The notes under the pieces: generated by a model
The model's database searches: none
What the model saw: only the letters and a program-made list of their open reading frames with translations
What the model was told of the DNA's origin: nothing
Shown: positions 41,779 to 51,596 of the stretch, piece after piece
How the letters are laid out: each line of letters starts with the position of its first letter
How positions within the stretch are numbered: position 1 is the first letter of the stretch
Made by a program: the position numbers and the translations under genes
Origin: Shewanella psychropiezotolerans
GTDB lineage: Bacteria; Pseudomonadota; Gammaproteobacteria; Enterobacterales; Shewanellaceae
NCBI RefSeq assembly: GCF_007197555.1
Contig: NZ_CP041614.1
Location: forward strand, 6,068,001-6,132,000
Reading direction: 5' to 3'
DNA: 64,000 bases

Positions 41779-43758
41779 TTAGGCCGTAGCCAATTTCTCT
41801 TTTTCCGCGTCGAGCTTAGATGTTTGCGGTGCCTTCTTCGTACGATACCGCTTATCCGATGCAGCAAAGAAGCCACCTACCATCATAAAGATGCTTCCGA
41901 ACCATAACCAACGAACAAATGGCTTATAGTTAATACGTACAGCAAACTCGGTACGACTAATTGGATCGCCCATGGTGACATATAAATCACGGAAGAGTCC
42001 CCAGTCGATACCAGCTTCTGTCATGTCCATAGTACGCACATTGTACTGGCGACGATCCGGCTTTAGCAAGGTGATAAATTCACCATCTTTAGACACTTCA
42101 ATCTGTCCTTGTAAAGCCGTATAGTTTGGTCCAACAACATTCTTAGTTTCGATGTAATTAAAAGTGTAACCTGCCAGCTCTTGGCTAATACCAGGCCCCA
42201 TGCGTACGCTCTTTTCGATCGAGTAGTTTGAAACAATAGTGCCGCCCACAACCGATACTGCTATGCCTAAGTGAGCAATGATCATACCCAGTTGGCTACG
42301 ACCCAGTCGAGCCAAACTAAGAGAGCCATCTTTCGACTTAATCAGATCGTATCCCGCTCTAAGTGTCATGAGTGTAACCCAAGTAGCCGTACCGATTCCT
42401 AAAACGACCCAGATATTGAACTTACCATCCGCCAGGAATGGCGCCGCGACACCAACAGTAGTAGCAACGGCTGCAGGTACTAAGACTTTCGCTTTCATCG
42501 CGCCGGGCTTAGCTTTCTTCCAACGTATATTCGGACCTATGCCCATAAATACGAATAGCACTAGGATGATTGGTACGAACACGGCATTAAAATATGGAGG
42601 TCCTACCGAAATTTTACCCATATTCAAAGCATCTATGAGTAGCGGATAGAGGGTACCTAGTAGTACGGTGCCACATGCCACTGTAAGTAGAATATTACAG
42701 ATAAGCAGCATAGTTTCTTTAGACCATAAATCGAAACGTGCCGGACTCTTCATTTGACTAGCTCTGAAAGCGAATAGTGTCAATGAGCCACCGACAGCCA
42801 ATCCCAATAACAGCAGAATAAACATGCCTCGACTAGGATCTGCGGCAAAAGAGTGCACCGAAGTAAGCACTCCGGAACGAACAATGAAAGTACCTAACAA
42901 ACTTAGCGAGAATGCGGTGATAGAGAGTAGTACAGTCCAGTTACGGAAAGCAGCGCGTTTCTCGGTCACGATAACCGAATGAAGCAGTGCAGTGCCGATT
43001 AGCCAAGGCATGAATGAAGCATTCTCGACTGGATCCCAGAACCACCAACCGCCCCAACCTAATTCATAATATGCCCACCAAGAACCGAGAGAAATACCAC
43101 CAGTTAGGAATACCCAAGCAGCCAAAGTCCATGGTCGGCTCCAGCGTGCCCATGCTGAATCAAGACTACCGCCCATTAAGGCTGAAATAGCGAAGGCAAA
43201 ACTCACAGAGAAGCCTACATAACCAAGATATAGCATGGGAGGGTGGAAAATCAGACCCACGTCTTGCAACATTGGGTTTAGATCACGGCCTTCCATAGGG
43301 ATCGGGAATAAGCGCTCGAAAGGATTGGAAGTCAAGACCATGAATAATGCAAAACCGATCACGATGAAGGCCAGTACCGATAATACCCTGGCGGTAAACA
43401 CCTCTTCTAGGCTTTTACTAAAATAGGCAACAGCCGCTGTCCAGCCGGAAAGTGCAAACACCCAGAAGAGTAAAGATCCTTCATGTCCACCCCATACTGC
43501 TGCTATCTTAAAGAAGATAGGCAACTGAGAGTTTGAGTGATGCGCTACATAAGCAACTGAAAAGTCATCAACCGCAAAGCTGTAGCCTAGTACAATAACG
43601 GATAGGAAGATAAAGAAGAACATACCGTAAGTTAGTGGCCAAGCATAGCGCACTAGGTATTGGTCTTTGCGTGCAACACCAATTAAAGGAACGCTAGCTA
43701 AAAGGAAGGCAAAAGCCAAACCGATTATCAGCGATAGGTGTCCTAATTCTGGGATCAT
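41779..43758 (-). CDS. ccmF: Cytochrome c haem lyase subunit CcmF
   Basis: 659 residues, the standard length, with about 14 membrane helices. The haem-handling tryptophan-rich domain reads GWGGWWFWDPVENASFMPWL. Conserved histidines flank it (VAHHSNSQLP, GLIFHPPMLYLGY). A periplasmic domain near the C terminus precedes the last helix. With CcmH and CcmI it attaches haem from CcmE to apocytochrome. It is first in the minus-strand unit. Confidence 0.96.
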   Translation of the reverse strand: MIPELGHLSLIIGLAFAFLLASVPLIGVARKDQYLVRYAWPLTYGMFFFIFLSVIVLGYSFAVDDFSVAYVAHHSNSQLPIFFKIAAVWGGHEGSLLFWVFALSGWTAAVAYFSKSLEEVFTARVLSVLAFIVIGFALFMVLTSNPFERLFPIPMEGRDLNPMLQDVGLIFHPPMLYLGYVGFSVSFAFAISALMGGSLDSAWARWSRPWTLAAWVFLTGGISLGSWWAYYELGWGGWWFWDPVENASFMPWLIGTALLHSVIVTEKRAAFRNWTVLLSITAFSLSLLGTFIVRSGVLTSVHSFAADPSRGMFILLLLGLAVGGSLTLFAFRASQMKSPARFDLWSKETMLLICNILLTVACGTVLLGTLYPLLIDALNMGKISVGPPYFNAVFVPIILVLFVFMGIGPNIRWKKAKPGAMKAKVLVPAAVATTVGVAAPFLADGKFNIWVVLGIGTATWVTLMTLRAGYDLIKSKDGSLSLARLGRSQLGMIIAHLGIAVSVVGGTIVSNYSIEKSVRMGPGISQELAGYTFNYIETKNVVGPNYTALQGQIEVSKDGEFITLLKPDRRQYNVRTMDMTEAGIDWGLFRDLYVTMGDPISRTEFAVRINYKPFVRWLWFGSIFMMVGGFFAASDKRYRTKKAPQTSKLDAEKEKLATA

Positions 43759-44175
43759 GAGTTTTCCTCAGTACTTTAGATTATTTGTTAAGCTTACGCC
43801 CAATTCAATCACTCAACATACTTAAGCAAGTAATAATTTAGCTGCCTAAGGTTTAAAATTTGAGTCATTTTAGTATTTGCTGTTGTATCTGTCTGCTTCT
43901 TTCGTACAAATATGGGTGACCAGTCGCATTTATTGGCTAATCATCAAGTCTGTAACAGATGTAAAATGAACCTGATTCTATGATCAGACCCTTATGTGAA
44001 ACTTAAGTTTCAGCCTCTTTTAAAAAATAGAATCGAACTGTGAACCAGTGCCCAACTATCACTATTTACCTGACTCATCTCCTTATATTACTGTTCAATG
44101 AATAATCTTTACGTATAATCCTATCCCTAGCCCAGCGGTTGATCCGCTTTTTATAACTAATGTGAAAAAGAAATA
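43759..44175. other. Divergent ccmF/ccmI control region
   Basis: 417 bases with no gene. The one clear element is the perfect 16-base palindrome TGAAACTTAAGTTTCA at 43997-44012, preceded by ATG that makes a TGTGAAA half-site. It could bind a dimeric regulator of both units; which one is unknown. Confidence 0.55.
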
Positions 44176-45423
44176 ATGACCACTCTCTGGATTTTTATTG
44201 CGCTTTTTGTGTTAGTCAGCCTAGTGCTGATTTGGTTTCCTCATTTTCGTCAGCATAAGATGTTGCAGACGGAAGAAGCAGGTGTTCGTAAACAAACTAA
44301 CCTTGAGCTGTTTAACAATCGTCTCATCATTCTAGAGAACGAACTAGAAGAAGAGCTTCTTGATCAACAGGAGTTCGACGTACTTAAGAAAGAGTTAGAG
44401 ATAAGTCTGCTTCAGGATATGAAGCAAGGTGAAGATGAATCTCTGGTCAACAAAATTAAGCCAAAAGGTTTGATATGGCCTACCTTAATGTCTGTGGTCA
44501 TTATAGGTCTTTCTGGTTATTTCTATGCCACACTTGGAGCCTACGCTAAATTAGATCAGCCAGCTCCAGCAAGTCCACATGCAGGAATGGATGCCGAGCA
44601 AATAATGCAGCAGCGTCTAGAGATGATGGAAGCTCAAGTGAAATCTGAGCCTGAAAATAGTCAGCTTCTCTTTAGTCTTGGCCACATATATATATCTGCG
44701 AGTCGTTATAACGATGCTATAGCAACCTTTGATCAAGCTATGGAGCTCGTTGGTACACATGCCGAGTTATTGGGTCCAAAAGCAACCGCCATGTATTACA
44801 GGGCGAATCAACAGATGACACCTGCCATCCAGGCTATTATCGATCAATCTTTAGCGCTCGACCCAGAAGATCCTTCGACTCTGTTGCTTAAAGGTATGGA
44901 CGCTTTCTTTACGGCTCATTATCAAATTGCCATCGATGCTTGGCAAGTCATACTCGATAGCGAAAGAAAAGATGTCGATCGAAGTGCAATCATCAATGCT
45001 ATCGATAGTGCCAGGATGAGAATTCAGGCCGAGACAAGTGAGATACCTGATGACGCAGCACACGCAAGTGTAAAAGCTACGACTAAAAGCGTTAACGTTG
45101 AAGTTTCTGTATCTGATGAGCTAGCGGCCCAAGTGGCTAGTTCAGATATGCTGTTCATCTTTGCCCGTAGTACTGAAGGCCCGAAAGTCCCTCTAGCGGC
45201 GATTAAGGTCTCGGCTAAATCACTACCAACCACTATCACCTTAGATGATAGTACTTCTATGGGTGGCGATGTGAAACTGAGTGGGGCTAAGAATGTCGAG
45301 ATTATCGCAGTCCTCTCTAAGCATGGTAGCGTGAAACCGCAGTCTGGTGATCTTCAAGGTCGGCTTGCCATGGTGAAAGTGGGTGATACCGTCCAGCTTG
45401 TCATAGATACGCAAGTTAAATAG
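44176..45423 (+). CDS. ccmI: Cytochrome c maturation protein CcmI (TPR)
   Basis: 415 residues. The N terminus is a membrane helix (LWIFIALFVLVSLVLIWFP) followed by a Glu/Leu-rich leucine-zipper-like loop. A second helix (GLIWPTLMSVVIIGLSGYFY) leads to TPR repeats (LLFSLGHIYISASRYNDAIA and following). The C-terminal beta-rich domain contains FIFARSTEGPKVPLA, as in CcmI of gammaproteobacteria. It presents apocytochrome c to CcmF/CcmH. It is transcribed away from ccmF and ends in two terminators. Confidence 0.9.
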   Translation: MTTLWIFIALFVLVSLVLIWFPHFRQHKMLQTEEAGVRKQTNLELFNNRLIILENELEEELLDQQEFDVLKKELEISLLQDMKQGEDESLVNKIKPKGLIWPTLMSVVIIGLSGYFYATLGAYAKLDQPAPASPHAGMDAEQIMQQRLEMMEAQVKSEPENSQLLFSLGHIYISASRYNDAIATFDQAMELVGTHAELLGPKATAMYYRANQQMTPAIQAIIDQSLALDPEDPSTLLLKGMDAFFTAHYQIAIDAWQVILDSERKDVDRSAIINAIDSARMRIQAETSEIPDDAAHASVKATTKSVNVEVSVSDELAAQVASSDMLFIFARSTEGPKVPLAAIKVSAKSLPTTITLDDSTSMGGDVKLSGAKNVEIIAVLSKHGSVKPQSGDLQGRLAMVKVGDTVQLVIDTQVK

Positions 45424-45441
45424 CGACATAAAAATTGAAGT

Positions 45442-45466
45442 GGGTCTGCAAACGCAGACCCTTTTT
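45442..45466 (+). terminator. Terminator of ccmI
   Basis: GGGTCTGC pairs with GCAGACCC around AAAC, then TTTTT. Confidence 0.9.
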
Positions 45467-45510
45467 ATTGCCTGATGTTCCGCTACGATTAACTAGAAAA
45501 GACAGACATA

Positions 45511-45538
45511 AAAAAACCGGCTAATTGCCGGTTTTTTT
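45511..45538. terminator. Bidirectional terminator between ccmI and scyA
   Basis: ACCGGC and GCCGGT flank TAATT, with six A residues before and seven T residues after, so it serves both convergent genes. Confidence 0.9.
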
Positions 45539-45565
45539 ATGCTCAACTCTCGAGCTAGATAAAGA

Positions 45566-45859
45566 TTACTTAGACATGTACTCGATAGCGTTCTTGTAAT
45601 CTTCATCGGTACAATCAGTACACATGCCACCTGGTGGCATTGCGCCTTTACCAGTTTTGATTGTAGATACTAATGTATCCATTCCTTGAGCAAGACGTGG
45701 CTCCCAAGCAGCAGCATCATGTGATTTGGGAGCGCCAGCGACACCCATGCTGTGGCATATGTGGCATGCCTTGTCGTATACAGCCTTACCTTCTTGTGCA
45801 AATGCGTTTGCAGACAAAGTCAAAGCAGCGACCGCAGTCATAGCTAACAATTTTTTCAT
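45566..45859 (-). CDS. scyA: Small monohaem cytochrome c (ScyA, c5-type)
   Basis: 97 residues from the ATG at 45859, which opens a signal peptide (MKKLLAMTAVAALTLSANAFA); an upstream frame adds ten unsupported residues. One haem site, CHICH, follows. A methionine ligand is expected in GAMPPGGM, and an extra Cys pair (CTDC) is characteristic of the c5 group. ScyA carries electrons in the periplasm to the terminal oxidase. It sits among the maturation genes that attach its own haem. Confidence 0.92.
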   Translation of the reverse strand: MKKLLAMTAVAALTLSANAFAQEGKAVYDKACHICHSMGVAGAPKSHDAAAWEPRLAQGMDTLVSTIKTGKGAMPPGGMCTDCTDEDYKNAIEYMSK

Positions 45860-45986
45860 GTTCGATGTTCCTAATGCAAGTTCTAACAAAGCTCAACGCC
45901 ACCCTTATTACTCTCATCAATGAGTAAGGCAGACTATTTTTATACCTGCTCTAGAATACATTAAACTTCAACAAAACTCACCTTTT

Positions 45987-46002
45987 TGTGATTCCTATCA
46001 AA
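45987..46002. promoter_or_regulatory. CRP/FNR-like site between scyA and ccmA
   Basis: TGTGATTCCTATCAAA fits the CRP pattern TGTGA-N6-TCACA with one mismatch. Read as GTGAT-N4-ATCAA it fits the FNR pattern TTGAT-N4-ATCAA, also with one mismatch. It lies 128 bases before scyA and 227 before ccmA, so scyA is the more likely target. The rest of 45860-46228 holds no gene. Confidence 0.55.
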
Positions 46003-46228
46003 GCTTGGACACTATAAACACAACTAATAGCACAAATTAGATATTATATTAGCAAGGGTTAAAAAATGTTTATTGAGAAAAAGAAAAAGTTCAAAAATTC
46101 TGTTAAAAGGTTTCAATTATTGGAAGCACATCAAATTGCTGACACATAGAGCAAAGCAGTACTAAACCCCCTATTGTGATTGTGTTAGGATCCCTTGTGA
46201 TTACTTAAGGCTTGATGTAGAGGACTCA

Positions 46229-46876
46229 GTGGTAGAACAGATGACAAAGACCCTAATTTCAGCCAAGGAATTGACCTGCATTCGTGAGGAGCGCATCTTA
46301 TTCGATGAGCTTTGTTTCGACATTACTGAAGGTGAGATCGTTCAAATTGAAGGTCCTAATGGCTCTGGTAAAACCAGTCTACTTAGGATTCTCGCAGGAC
46401 TTTCACGCCCCTACGCAGGCGATGTTCATTATAAGAATCAAAATATAAATCGTTATAGAGACGAATATAATGAGGACCTGCTCTACATAGGTCACCTCGC
46501 AGGTGTTAAGAGTGAATTAACCGCAGAGGAAAATCTTAACTTCAATTTAAGCATTAGTGGTTATAATGATTTCAATACTCAAGATATTCTCGCCAAAGTA
46601 AATCTAGCAGGCTTCGAAGAAGCACTCGCAGGACACCTTTCAGCCGGGCAACATAGACGTACGGCCTTGGCTCGACTCTGGCATACCGATTGTAAAATTT
46701 GGTTGTTAGACGAACCTTTTACCGCTATAGACAAGAAAGGTGTCGAAGAACTTGAGTATCTATTCCTTGAACACGCTAAACGTGGTGGATGTGTCATCTT
46801 GACGACACATCAAGATATGGGAATTATCGGAGACGATATTCTGCGAAAGATTAGCCTTGAATATCGCTTTGTATAA
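46229..46876 (+). CDS. ccmA: Haem exporter ATP-binding protein CcmA
   Basis: 215 residues. Walker A is [17 protein letters not shown], the ABC signature is [14 protein letters not shown] and Walker B is [12 protein letters not shown]. It powers the CcmAB complex that releases holo-CcmE. Start choice: the GTG at 46229 has AGAGGA just upstream; the in-frame ATG at 46241 is too far from it, though possible. First gene of ccmABCDE. Confidence 0.94.
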   Translation: MVEQMTKTLISAKELTCIREERILFDELCFDITEGEIVQIEGPNGSGKTSLLRILAGLSRPYAGDVHYKNQNINRYRDEYNEDLLYIGHLAGVKSELTAEENLNFNLSISGYNDFNTQDILAKVNLAGFEEALAGHLSAGQHRRTALARLWHTDCKIWLLDEPFTAIDKKGVEELEYLFLEHAKRGGCVILTTHQDMGIIGDDILRKISLEYRFV

Positions 46877-46886
46877 AGGTCAAAAA

Positions 46887-47573
46887 ATGAAAAAAGGCAT
46901 CAGCTTCAGACAAGCATTTTTTACACTACTAAAACGCGATCTACAGATTGCAATTCGTCATAAGGGCGACATATTTAATCCACTATTGTTTTTTATCTTG
47001 ATAGTCACCTTATTTCCATTGGCTATAGGACCCGAACCGAAAATATTATCTCGAGTCGCCCCAGGCATTATTTGGGTCGCGGCCTTGCTAGCCTCTATGC
47101 TGTCCCTAGAGAGGTTGTTTAAGGCCGATTATGTCGACGGTAGTCTTGAACAGATGCTGCTCAGCCCACAACCTTTGCCTTTGATGGTTCTGGCAAAAGT
47201 GCTCGCTCATTGGATATTAACCGGAGTACCACTAATTCTGGTCGCGCCGCTTTTAGCCGTATTGCTTCATTTAGACGCTAATAGCTACGGCGCGCTGATG
47301 GCAACCTTAGCCTTAGGGACACCGGTGTTAAGTTTACTCGGGGCTATTGGCGTCGCGTTAACCGTAGGACTACATAAAGGAGGAGTGCTACTTAGCTTAC
47401 TCATCTTACCTTTATATATTCCAGTATTAATCTTTGCCACGACAGCCATAGACGCTGCCGGGTTAAATCTACCTTATGATGGCCATCTCGCTATAATTGC
47501 AGCGATGTTGGTCGGTTCATTAACGTTAGCACCATTCGCAATTGGTGCATCTTTAAGAGTGAGTACTAACTGA
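46887..47573 (+). CDS. ccmB: Haem exporter membrane protein CcmB
   Basis: 228 residues with six membrane helices. The N terminus FRQAFFTLLKRDLQIAIRH and the segment LERLFKADYVDGSLEQMLLS are family hallmarks. The ATG at 46887 has AAAGG upstream; a TTG at 46857 would overlap ccmA and lacks a ribosome site. It pairs with CcmA as the ABC transporter membrane subunit. Confidence 0.95.
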   Translation: MKKGISFRQAFFTLLKRDLQIAIRHKGDIFNPLLFFILIVTLFPLAIGPEPKILSRVAPGIIWVAALLASMLSLERLFKADYVDGSLEQMLLSPQPLPLMVLAKVLAHWILTGVPLILVAPLLAVLLHLDANSYGALMATLALGTPVLSLLGAIGVALTVGLHKGGVLLSLLILPLYIPVLIFATTAIDAAGLNLPYDGHLAIIAAMLVGSLTLAPFAIGASLRVSTN

Positions 47574-47574
47574 T

Positions 47575-48321
47575 ATGTGGAAATGGCTACATAGTTACGC
47601 GGATCCAGAACGAGCGTATAACCTTTCTGGAAAACTCCTCCCTTGGTTCGCTATGTTAGCGATTGCGCTGATCGGTATAGGATCAGTGTGGGGATTAGCT
47701 TTTGCACCAAGTGATTATCAACAAGGTGACAGTTACCGGATCATCTTCATCCATGTTCCTGCAGCCTCTATGTCTATGGCCGCATATATGGGCATGGCAA
47801 CGTCTGCATTTATCGGCCTGGTATGGCAGATAAAATCGGCAGACTGGGCCGCTGCAGCCATTGCACCAATAGGAGCCGTGATCACCTTTATCGCCTTAGT
47901 CACTGGCGCTACCTGGGGTAAGCCTATGTGGGGAACTTGGTGGGTATGGGATGCACGTTTGACAGCCGAACTAGTCCTCTTGTTTCTTTATCTGGGTGTT
48001 ATTGCACTTTACGCCTCTTTTGAAGATAAGGTATTAGCTGCACGAGCCGCCGGTATTTTAGCTATAGTCGGTGTGATTAACATCCCGATTATTAAATACT
48101 CAGTTGAATGGTGGAGCTCACTGCATCAACCATCGACGATTAGAATTACAGAAAAATCGACTATGCCTACTGAGATGCTGTATCCATTGCTAATAAACAT
48201 CTTAGGTTTCGGCCTAATGATAGGCGCTATAACCTTAATCCGTTTTAGATCTGAGGTTTTGGCACGCAACAGTATGCGACCTTGGGTTCGTACTCTAGCT
48301 AAAGCCCAAGGAGTTAAATAA
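47575..48321 (+). CDS. ccmC: Haem exporter protein CcmC
   Basis: 248 residues with six helices. The tryptophan-rich motif reads GKPMWGTWWVWDARLTAELV, and the flanking histidines are in IFIHVPAASMSM and SLHQPSTI. CcmC loads haem onto CcmE in the periplasm. One base separates it from ccmB and it overlaps ccmD by one base. Confidence 0.96.
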   Translation: MWKWLHSYADPERAYNLSGKLLPWFAMLAIALIGIGSVWGLAFAPSDYQQGDSYRIIFIHVPAASMSMAAYMGMATSAFIGLVWQIKSADWAAAAIAPIGAVITFIALVTGATWGKPMWGTWWVWDARLTAELVLLFLYLGVIALYASFEDKVLAARAAGILAIVGVINIPIIKYSVEWWSSLHQPSTIRITEKSTMPTEMLYPLLINILGFGLMIGAITLIRFRSEVLARNSMRPWVRTLAKAQGVK

Positions 48322-48518
48322 TGCAATTTGATTCATTGAGTGATTTTTTAAATATGGGTGGCTACGCCTTCTATGTGTGGCTAGCTTATGGTGTGACATT
48401 TGGTTCTTTAGGGATACTTGTCATACAGAGCATGGGACAGAAACGTAAAGTGTTGACTGAAATAGCAAAAAAGATTCAGCGAGAAGAACGCCTCAAAGAA
48501 AACCGGAGTAATAAATAG
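48321..48518 (+). CDS. ccmD: Haem exporter protein CcmD
   Basis: 65 residues with a single membrane helix ([20 protein letters not shown]). A basic tail ([20 protein letters not shown]) follows, as in CcmD. It is required for release of holo-CcmE from CcmC. It overlaps both neighbours by a base. Confidence 0.9.
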   Translation: MQFDSLSDFLNMGGYAFYVWLAYGVTFGSLGILVIQSMGQKRKVLTEIAKKIQREERLKENRSNK

Positions 48519-49003
48519 TGAACACAAGACGTAAAAAAAGACTCGCTCTAGCAGTAGCCTTAATTGGTGGTGTAGCCGCAATAGCATCACTATTACTGTA
48601 CGCATTGAACTCTAACTTAAACCTTTTCTACACTCCGACAGAAATAGTACAAGGCAAAAAAGACACCGGCGTGTTACCTGAAATAGGCCAGCGCATACGC
48701 GTCGGCGGTATGGTGACTATGGGCTCTATGGTAAGAGATCCTGAAAGCTTACATGTTGAATTTGCCATCCATGATTCCTTAGGCGGTGAGATCATAGTAA
48801 CTTATGACGATCTACTACCAGATCTTTTCCGTGAAGGCCAAGGCATCGTCGCTCAGGGTGTACTAATAGAAGGTGGCAAATTGCAGGCAACTGAAGTACT
48901 CGCTAAGCATGATGAGAACTACATGCCTCCAGAAGTAGCCGAAGCTATGGGACAGACCCATGAGAAGCTAGATTACAAAACAGAGCAAAAAAGCGGTTAC
49001 TAA
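48518..49003 (+). CDS. ccmE: Haem chaperone CcmE
   Basis: 161 residues from a GTG that overlaps the ccmD stop, with GGAG about ten bases upstream. A basic N terminus and an anchor helix precede an OB-fold ([16 protein letters not shown]). The covalent haem-binding histidine is in [14 protein letters not shown]. It carries haem from CcmC to CcmF. Last gene of the unit, followed by a terminator. Confidence 0.95.
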   Translation: MNTRRKKRLALAVALIGGVAAIASLLLYALNSNLNLFYTPTEIVQGKKDTGVLPEIGQRIRVGGMVTMGSMVRDPESLHVEFAIHDSLGGEIIVTYDDLLPDLFREGQGIVAQGVLIEGGKLQATEVLAKHDENYMPPEVAEAMGQTHEKLDYKTEQKSGY

Positions 49004-49016
49004 GACTTGCTGATTG

Positions 49017-49042
49017 AAAGGGCCTCTAACGAGGCCTTTTTT
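49017..49042 (+). terminator. Terminator of ccmABCDE
   Basis: GGCCTC at 49021-49026 pairs with GAGGCC at 49031-49036, then six T residues. Confidence 0.9.
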
Positions 49043-49109
49043 ATACCTCTAAAACACCGTTAGAGAATAAATAGACTATAACTAGGTATATGCCTAGGAG
49101 ATACTCAAG

Positions 49110-50096
49110 ATGCGCCTGACAGTGCTCTTATTGCTTGTGATATATATCCTAGCTAGAGGAGAAGCCACTGCGGCATCGATTCTAATTATTGAGAGCTACC
49201 ATAAAGAGTATGCTTGGGATGAAAGCTATAATCGTGGCATAAAATCGATTGTTGATGAGAGCAACACCTTTTCACATTTCTACATGAATACCAAAACTAT
49301 CCCTACTGAACAGTTTCCAAAGCAAGCCAGCTTAGCCTGGCAGGCATACATCGAACAAAAACCTGACCTGGTGGTACTCTGCGATGACAACGCAATAAGC
49401 CTATTATCCCAGAAATTTGGACAGACTGATGTACCAGTTGTCTTTCTGGGACTCAATAGCAACCCTAGAGATTATGGTTTGACTAAGCTGTCAAACTTTA
49501 CCGGCGTACTGGAGCGACCGATATTTAAACGTTCGATTATTCTAGCCGATCAAATATTGCCTAAAAAATCAGACAGAAAAATACTTGTAGTATTTGATGA
49601 CAGTGAAACCTCTAAGGCCTCTATCGAGCCGATAAGCCCAAAGTTGAGCACTATAAACATAGGCAAGGTTAGTGTGAATTTCAGGCTGTTGAATAAATTT
49701 GTTGAATGGCAGCAGGCTGTCAGTAGCGCAAAAGAAGGTGGCTATGATGCGATCTTTGTCGGTCTCTATCACACCTTGCTAGATGCTGATAATCGGCACG
49801 TCTCCCCCGATGAAGTGATCCTTTGGACAAAGGAAAATTCTCCCCTACCCCACTTCGGTTTTTGGGATTTTTCAATCGGTGCACAGAGAAATATTGGCGG
49901 TTACGTCTTAGATGGCTATCTTCATGGCCAGCTAGCAGGGCAACTTATCTCACAGATCTTACAAGGCAAGAATCCAGATGATCTAACTTACGAATTCGAT
50001 AGGAAAGGCAGCTATCTATTTAGCTTAGAAGGCCTTAAACGATGGCAACTAGTTTTACCCCCGAGAGTAAAAACCCAGAGTCACTGGACAAAATAA
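49110..50096 (+). CDS. ABC-type substrate-binding protein-like exported protein
   Basis: 328 residues with a signal peptide (VLLLLVIYILARGEATA). The fold resembles the ABC_sub_bind/periplasmic-binding family: ILIIESYHKEYAWDESYNRG, VLCDDNAISLL and VPVVFLGLN alternate as in two-lobed binding proteins. No permease or ATPase gene is adjacent, so it may be a stand-alone sensor or binding protein. The ligand is unknown. Confidence 0.75.
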   Translation: MRLTVLLLLVIYILARGEATAASILIIESYHKEYAWDESYNRGIKSIVDESNTFSHFYMNTKTIPTEQFPKQASLAWQAYIEQKPDLVVLCDDNAISLLSQKFGQTDVPVVFLGLNSNPRDYGLTKLSNFTGVLERPIFKRSIILADQILPKKSDRKILVVFDDSETSKASIEPISPKLSTINIGKVSVNFRLLNKFVEWQQAVSSAKEGGYDAIFVGLYHTLLDADNRHVSPDEVILWTKENSPLPHFGFWDFSIGAQRNIGGYVLDGYLHGQLAGQLISQILQGKNPDDLTYEFDRKGSYLFSLEGLKRWQLVLPPRVKTQSHWTK

Positions 50097-50102
50097 AGAC
50101 AT

Positions 50103-50131
50103 AAAAAAAGCCGGGCAAGCCCGGCTTTTTT
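50103..50131. terminator. Bidirectional terminator between the binding protein gene and rplQ
   Basis: GCCGGGC and GCCCGGC flank AA, with seven A residues before and six T residues after. It ends the alpha ribosomal operon on the minus strand and the plus-strand gene. Confidence 0.93.
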
Positions 50132-50147
50132 GCAATGAAACCCTTAA

Positions 50148-50543
50148 TTACTCAGCGTCGTCAGCTTCAACAGCTTCTGCAGCTTCAGGGCGACCTACTA
50201 GTTCAATATACGCCATAGGCGCTTTATCACCAGTACGTAGACCGCACTTAAGGATGCGGGTATATCCACCAGGACGTTCCTGATAGCGTGGACCCAATTC
50301 ATTAAATAACTTACCTACGACTTCAGCGTCGCGGGTACGAGCAAATGCCAAACGGCGATTTGCAACGCTATCACTCTTAGCAAGCGTTATTAGAGGTTCA
50401 ACTACGCGACGCAGTTCTTTCGCTTTAGCTACAGTAGTCTTGATCACTTCGTGACGGACTAAAGAGCTTGCCATGTTACGAAACATAGCTTGGCGATGAC
50501 TGCTGTTACGGTTTAGTTGACGACCACTCTTACGATGGCGCAT
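50148..50543 (-). CDS. rplQ: 50S ribosomal protein L17
   Basis: 131 residues starting [20 protein letters not shown], the L17 signature. L17 lies near the exit-tunnel side of the large subunit. The C terminus is an Ala/Glu/Asp-rich acidic tail. It is last in the alpha operon, 39 bases after rpoA. Confidence 0.98.
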   Translation of the reverse strand: MRHRKSGRQLNRNSSHRQAMFRNMASSLVRHEVIKTTVAKAKELRRVVEPLITLAKSDSVANRRLAFARTRDAEVVGKLFNELGPRYQERPGGYTRILKCGLRTGDKAPMAYIELVGRPEAAEAVEADDAE

Positions 50544-50582
50544 GACCTAATCCTTATTACCTTATCTGTACAAAATCTGGAG

Positions 50583-51572
50583 TTAAAGGTCGTCGACTAG
50601 GCTGGCTGGAGGCCAGTTTTCTAGACGCATACCCAACGACAGTCCGCGAGAAGCCAAAACATCCTTAATTTCAGTAAGAGATTTCTTACCTAGGTTAGGT
50701 GTTTTAAGCAGCTCAACTTCAGTGCGCTGAACCAGATCTCCGATATAATGAATCGCCTCAGCCTTCAAACAGTTAGCTGAACGTACAGTTAGCTCTAAAT
50801 CGTCCACAGGACGCAACAGAATCGGATCGAATTCCGGCTTCTCTTCTTTCTGCTCTGGCTCAGTGACATCGCGAAGCTCCACAAACGCATCTAGCTGTTC
50901 AGCCAAGATGGTTGCAGCACGACGGATAGCTTCCTCAGGATCGAGAGTACCGTTTGTGGTCATATCGATAACGAGTTTATCTAAGTCAGTGCGCTGTTCA
51001 ACACGTGCAGCTTCTACATTGTAGGCTATACGAGCGACAGGCGAGAAAGAAGCATCCACCAACAGGCGACCAATAGGACGATCATCGTCTTCGGTTTGTG
51101 CACGGGCAGAAGCCGGTACATAACCACGACCACGTTCTACACGGATACGCATGCTGATTTCATTGTTACCTGTCAAATGACAGACAACATGCTCAGGATT
51201 CATGATTGTAACATCACCATCATGGGTGATATCTGCTGCAGTAACAGGGCCTGCGCCTGACTTACTTAAAGTAAGCATAGCTTCGTCTTTCCCTTCGATC
51301 ACTACTGCTAAACCTTTAAGGTTTAGTAGGATCTCAAGGATATCCTCTTGCACGCCTTCCTTGCTACTGTATTCATGCAGTACACCATCAATCTCTACTT
51401 CGGTTACCGCGCAGCCTGGCATAGACGACAATAGGATACGACGCAACGCGTTACCTAAAGTGTGACCGAAACCACGTTCAAGCGGCTCAAGTGTAACTTT
51501 GGCACGTGTTGGATTAACCTGCTCGATATCAACGAGACGCGGTCTAAGAAATTCTGTAACAGAACCCTGCAT
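50583..51572 (-). CDS. rpoA: RNA polymerase alpha subunit
   Basis: 329 residues. The N-terminal dimerisation domain contains [21 protein letters not shown] linker with [20 protein letters not shown] leads to the C-terminal domain, including [20 protein letters not shown], which binds UP elements and activators such as CRP. The length equals that of enteric RpoA. It sits between rpsD and rplQ. Confidence 0.98.
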   Translation of the reverse strand: MQGSVTEFLRPRLVDIEQVNPTRAKVTLEPLERGFGHTLGNALRRILLSSMPGCAVTEVEIDGVLHEYSSKEGVQEDILEILLNLKGLAVVIEGKDEAMLTLSKSGAGPVTAADITHDGDVTIMNPEHVVCHLTGNNEISMRIRVERGRGYVPASARAQTEDDDRPIGRLLVDASFSPVARIAYNVEAARVEQRTDLDKLVIDMTTNGTLDPEEAIRRAATILAEQLDAFVELRDVTEPEQKEEKPEFDPILLRPVDDLELTVRSANCLKAEAIHYIGDLVQRTEVELLKTPNLGKKSLTEIKDVLASRGLSLGMRLENWPPASLVDDL

Positions 51573-51596
51573 TGTGTCCTCTCTTTTGTGTTAACT

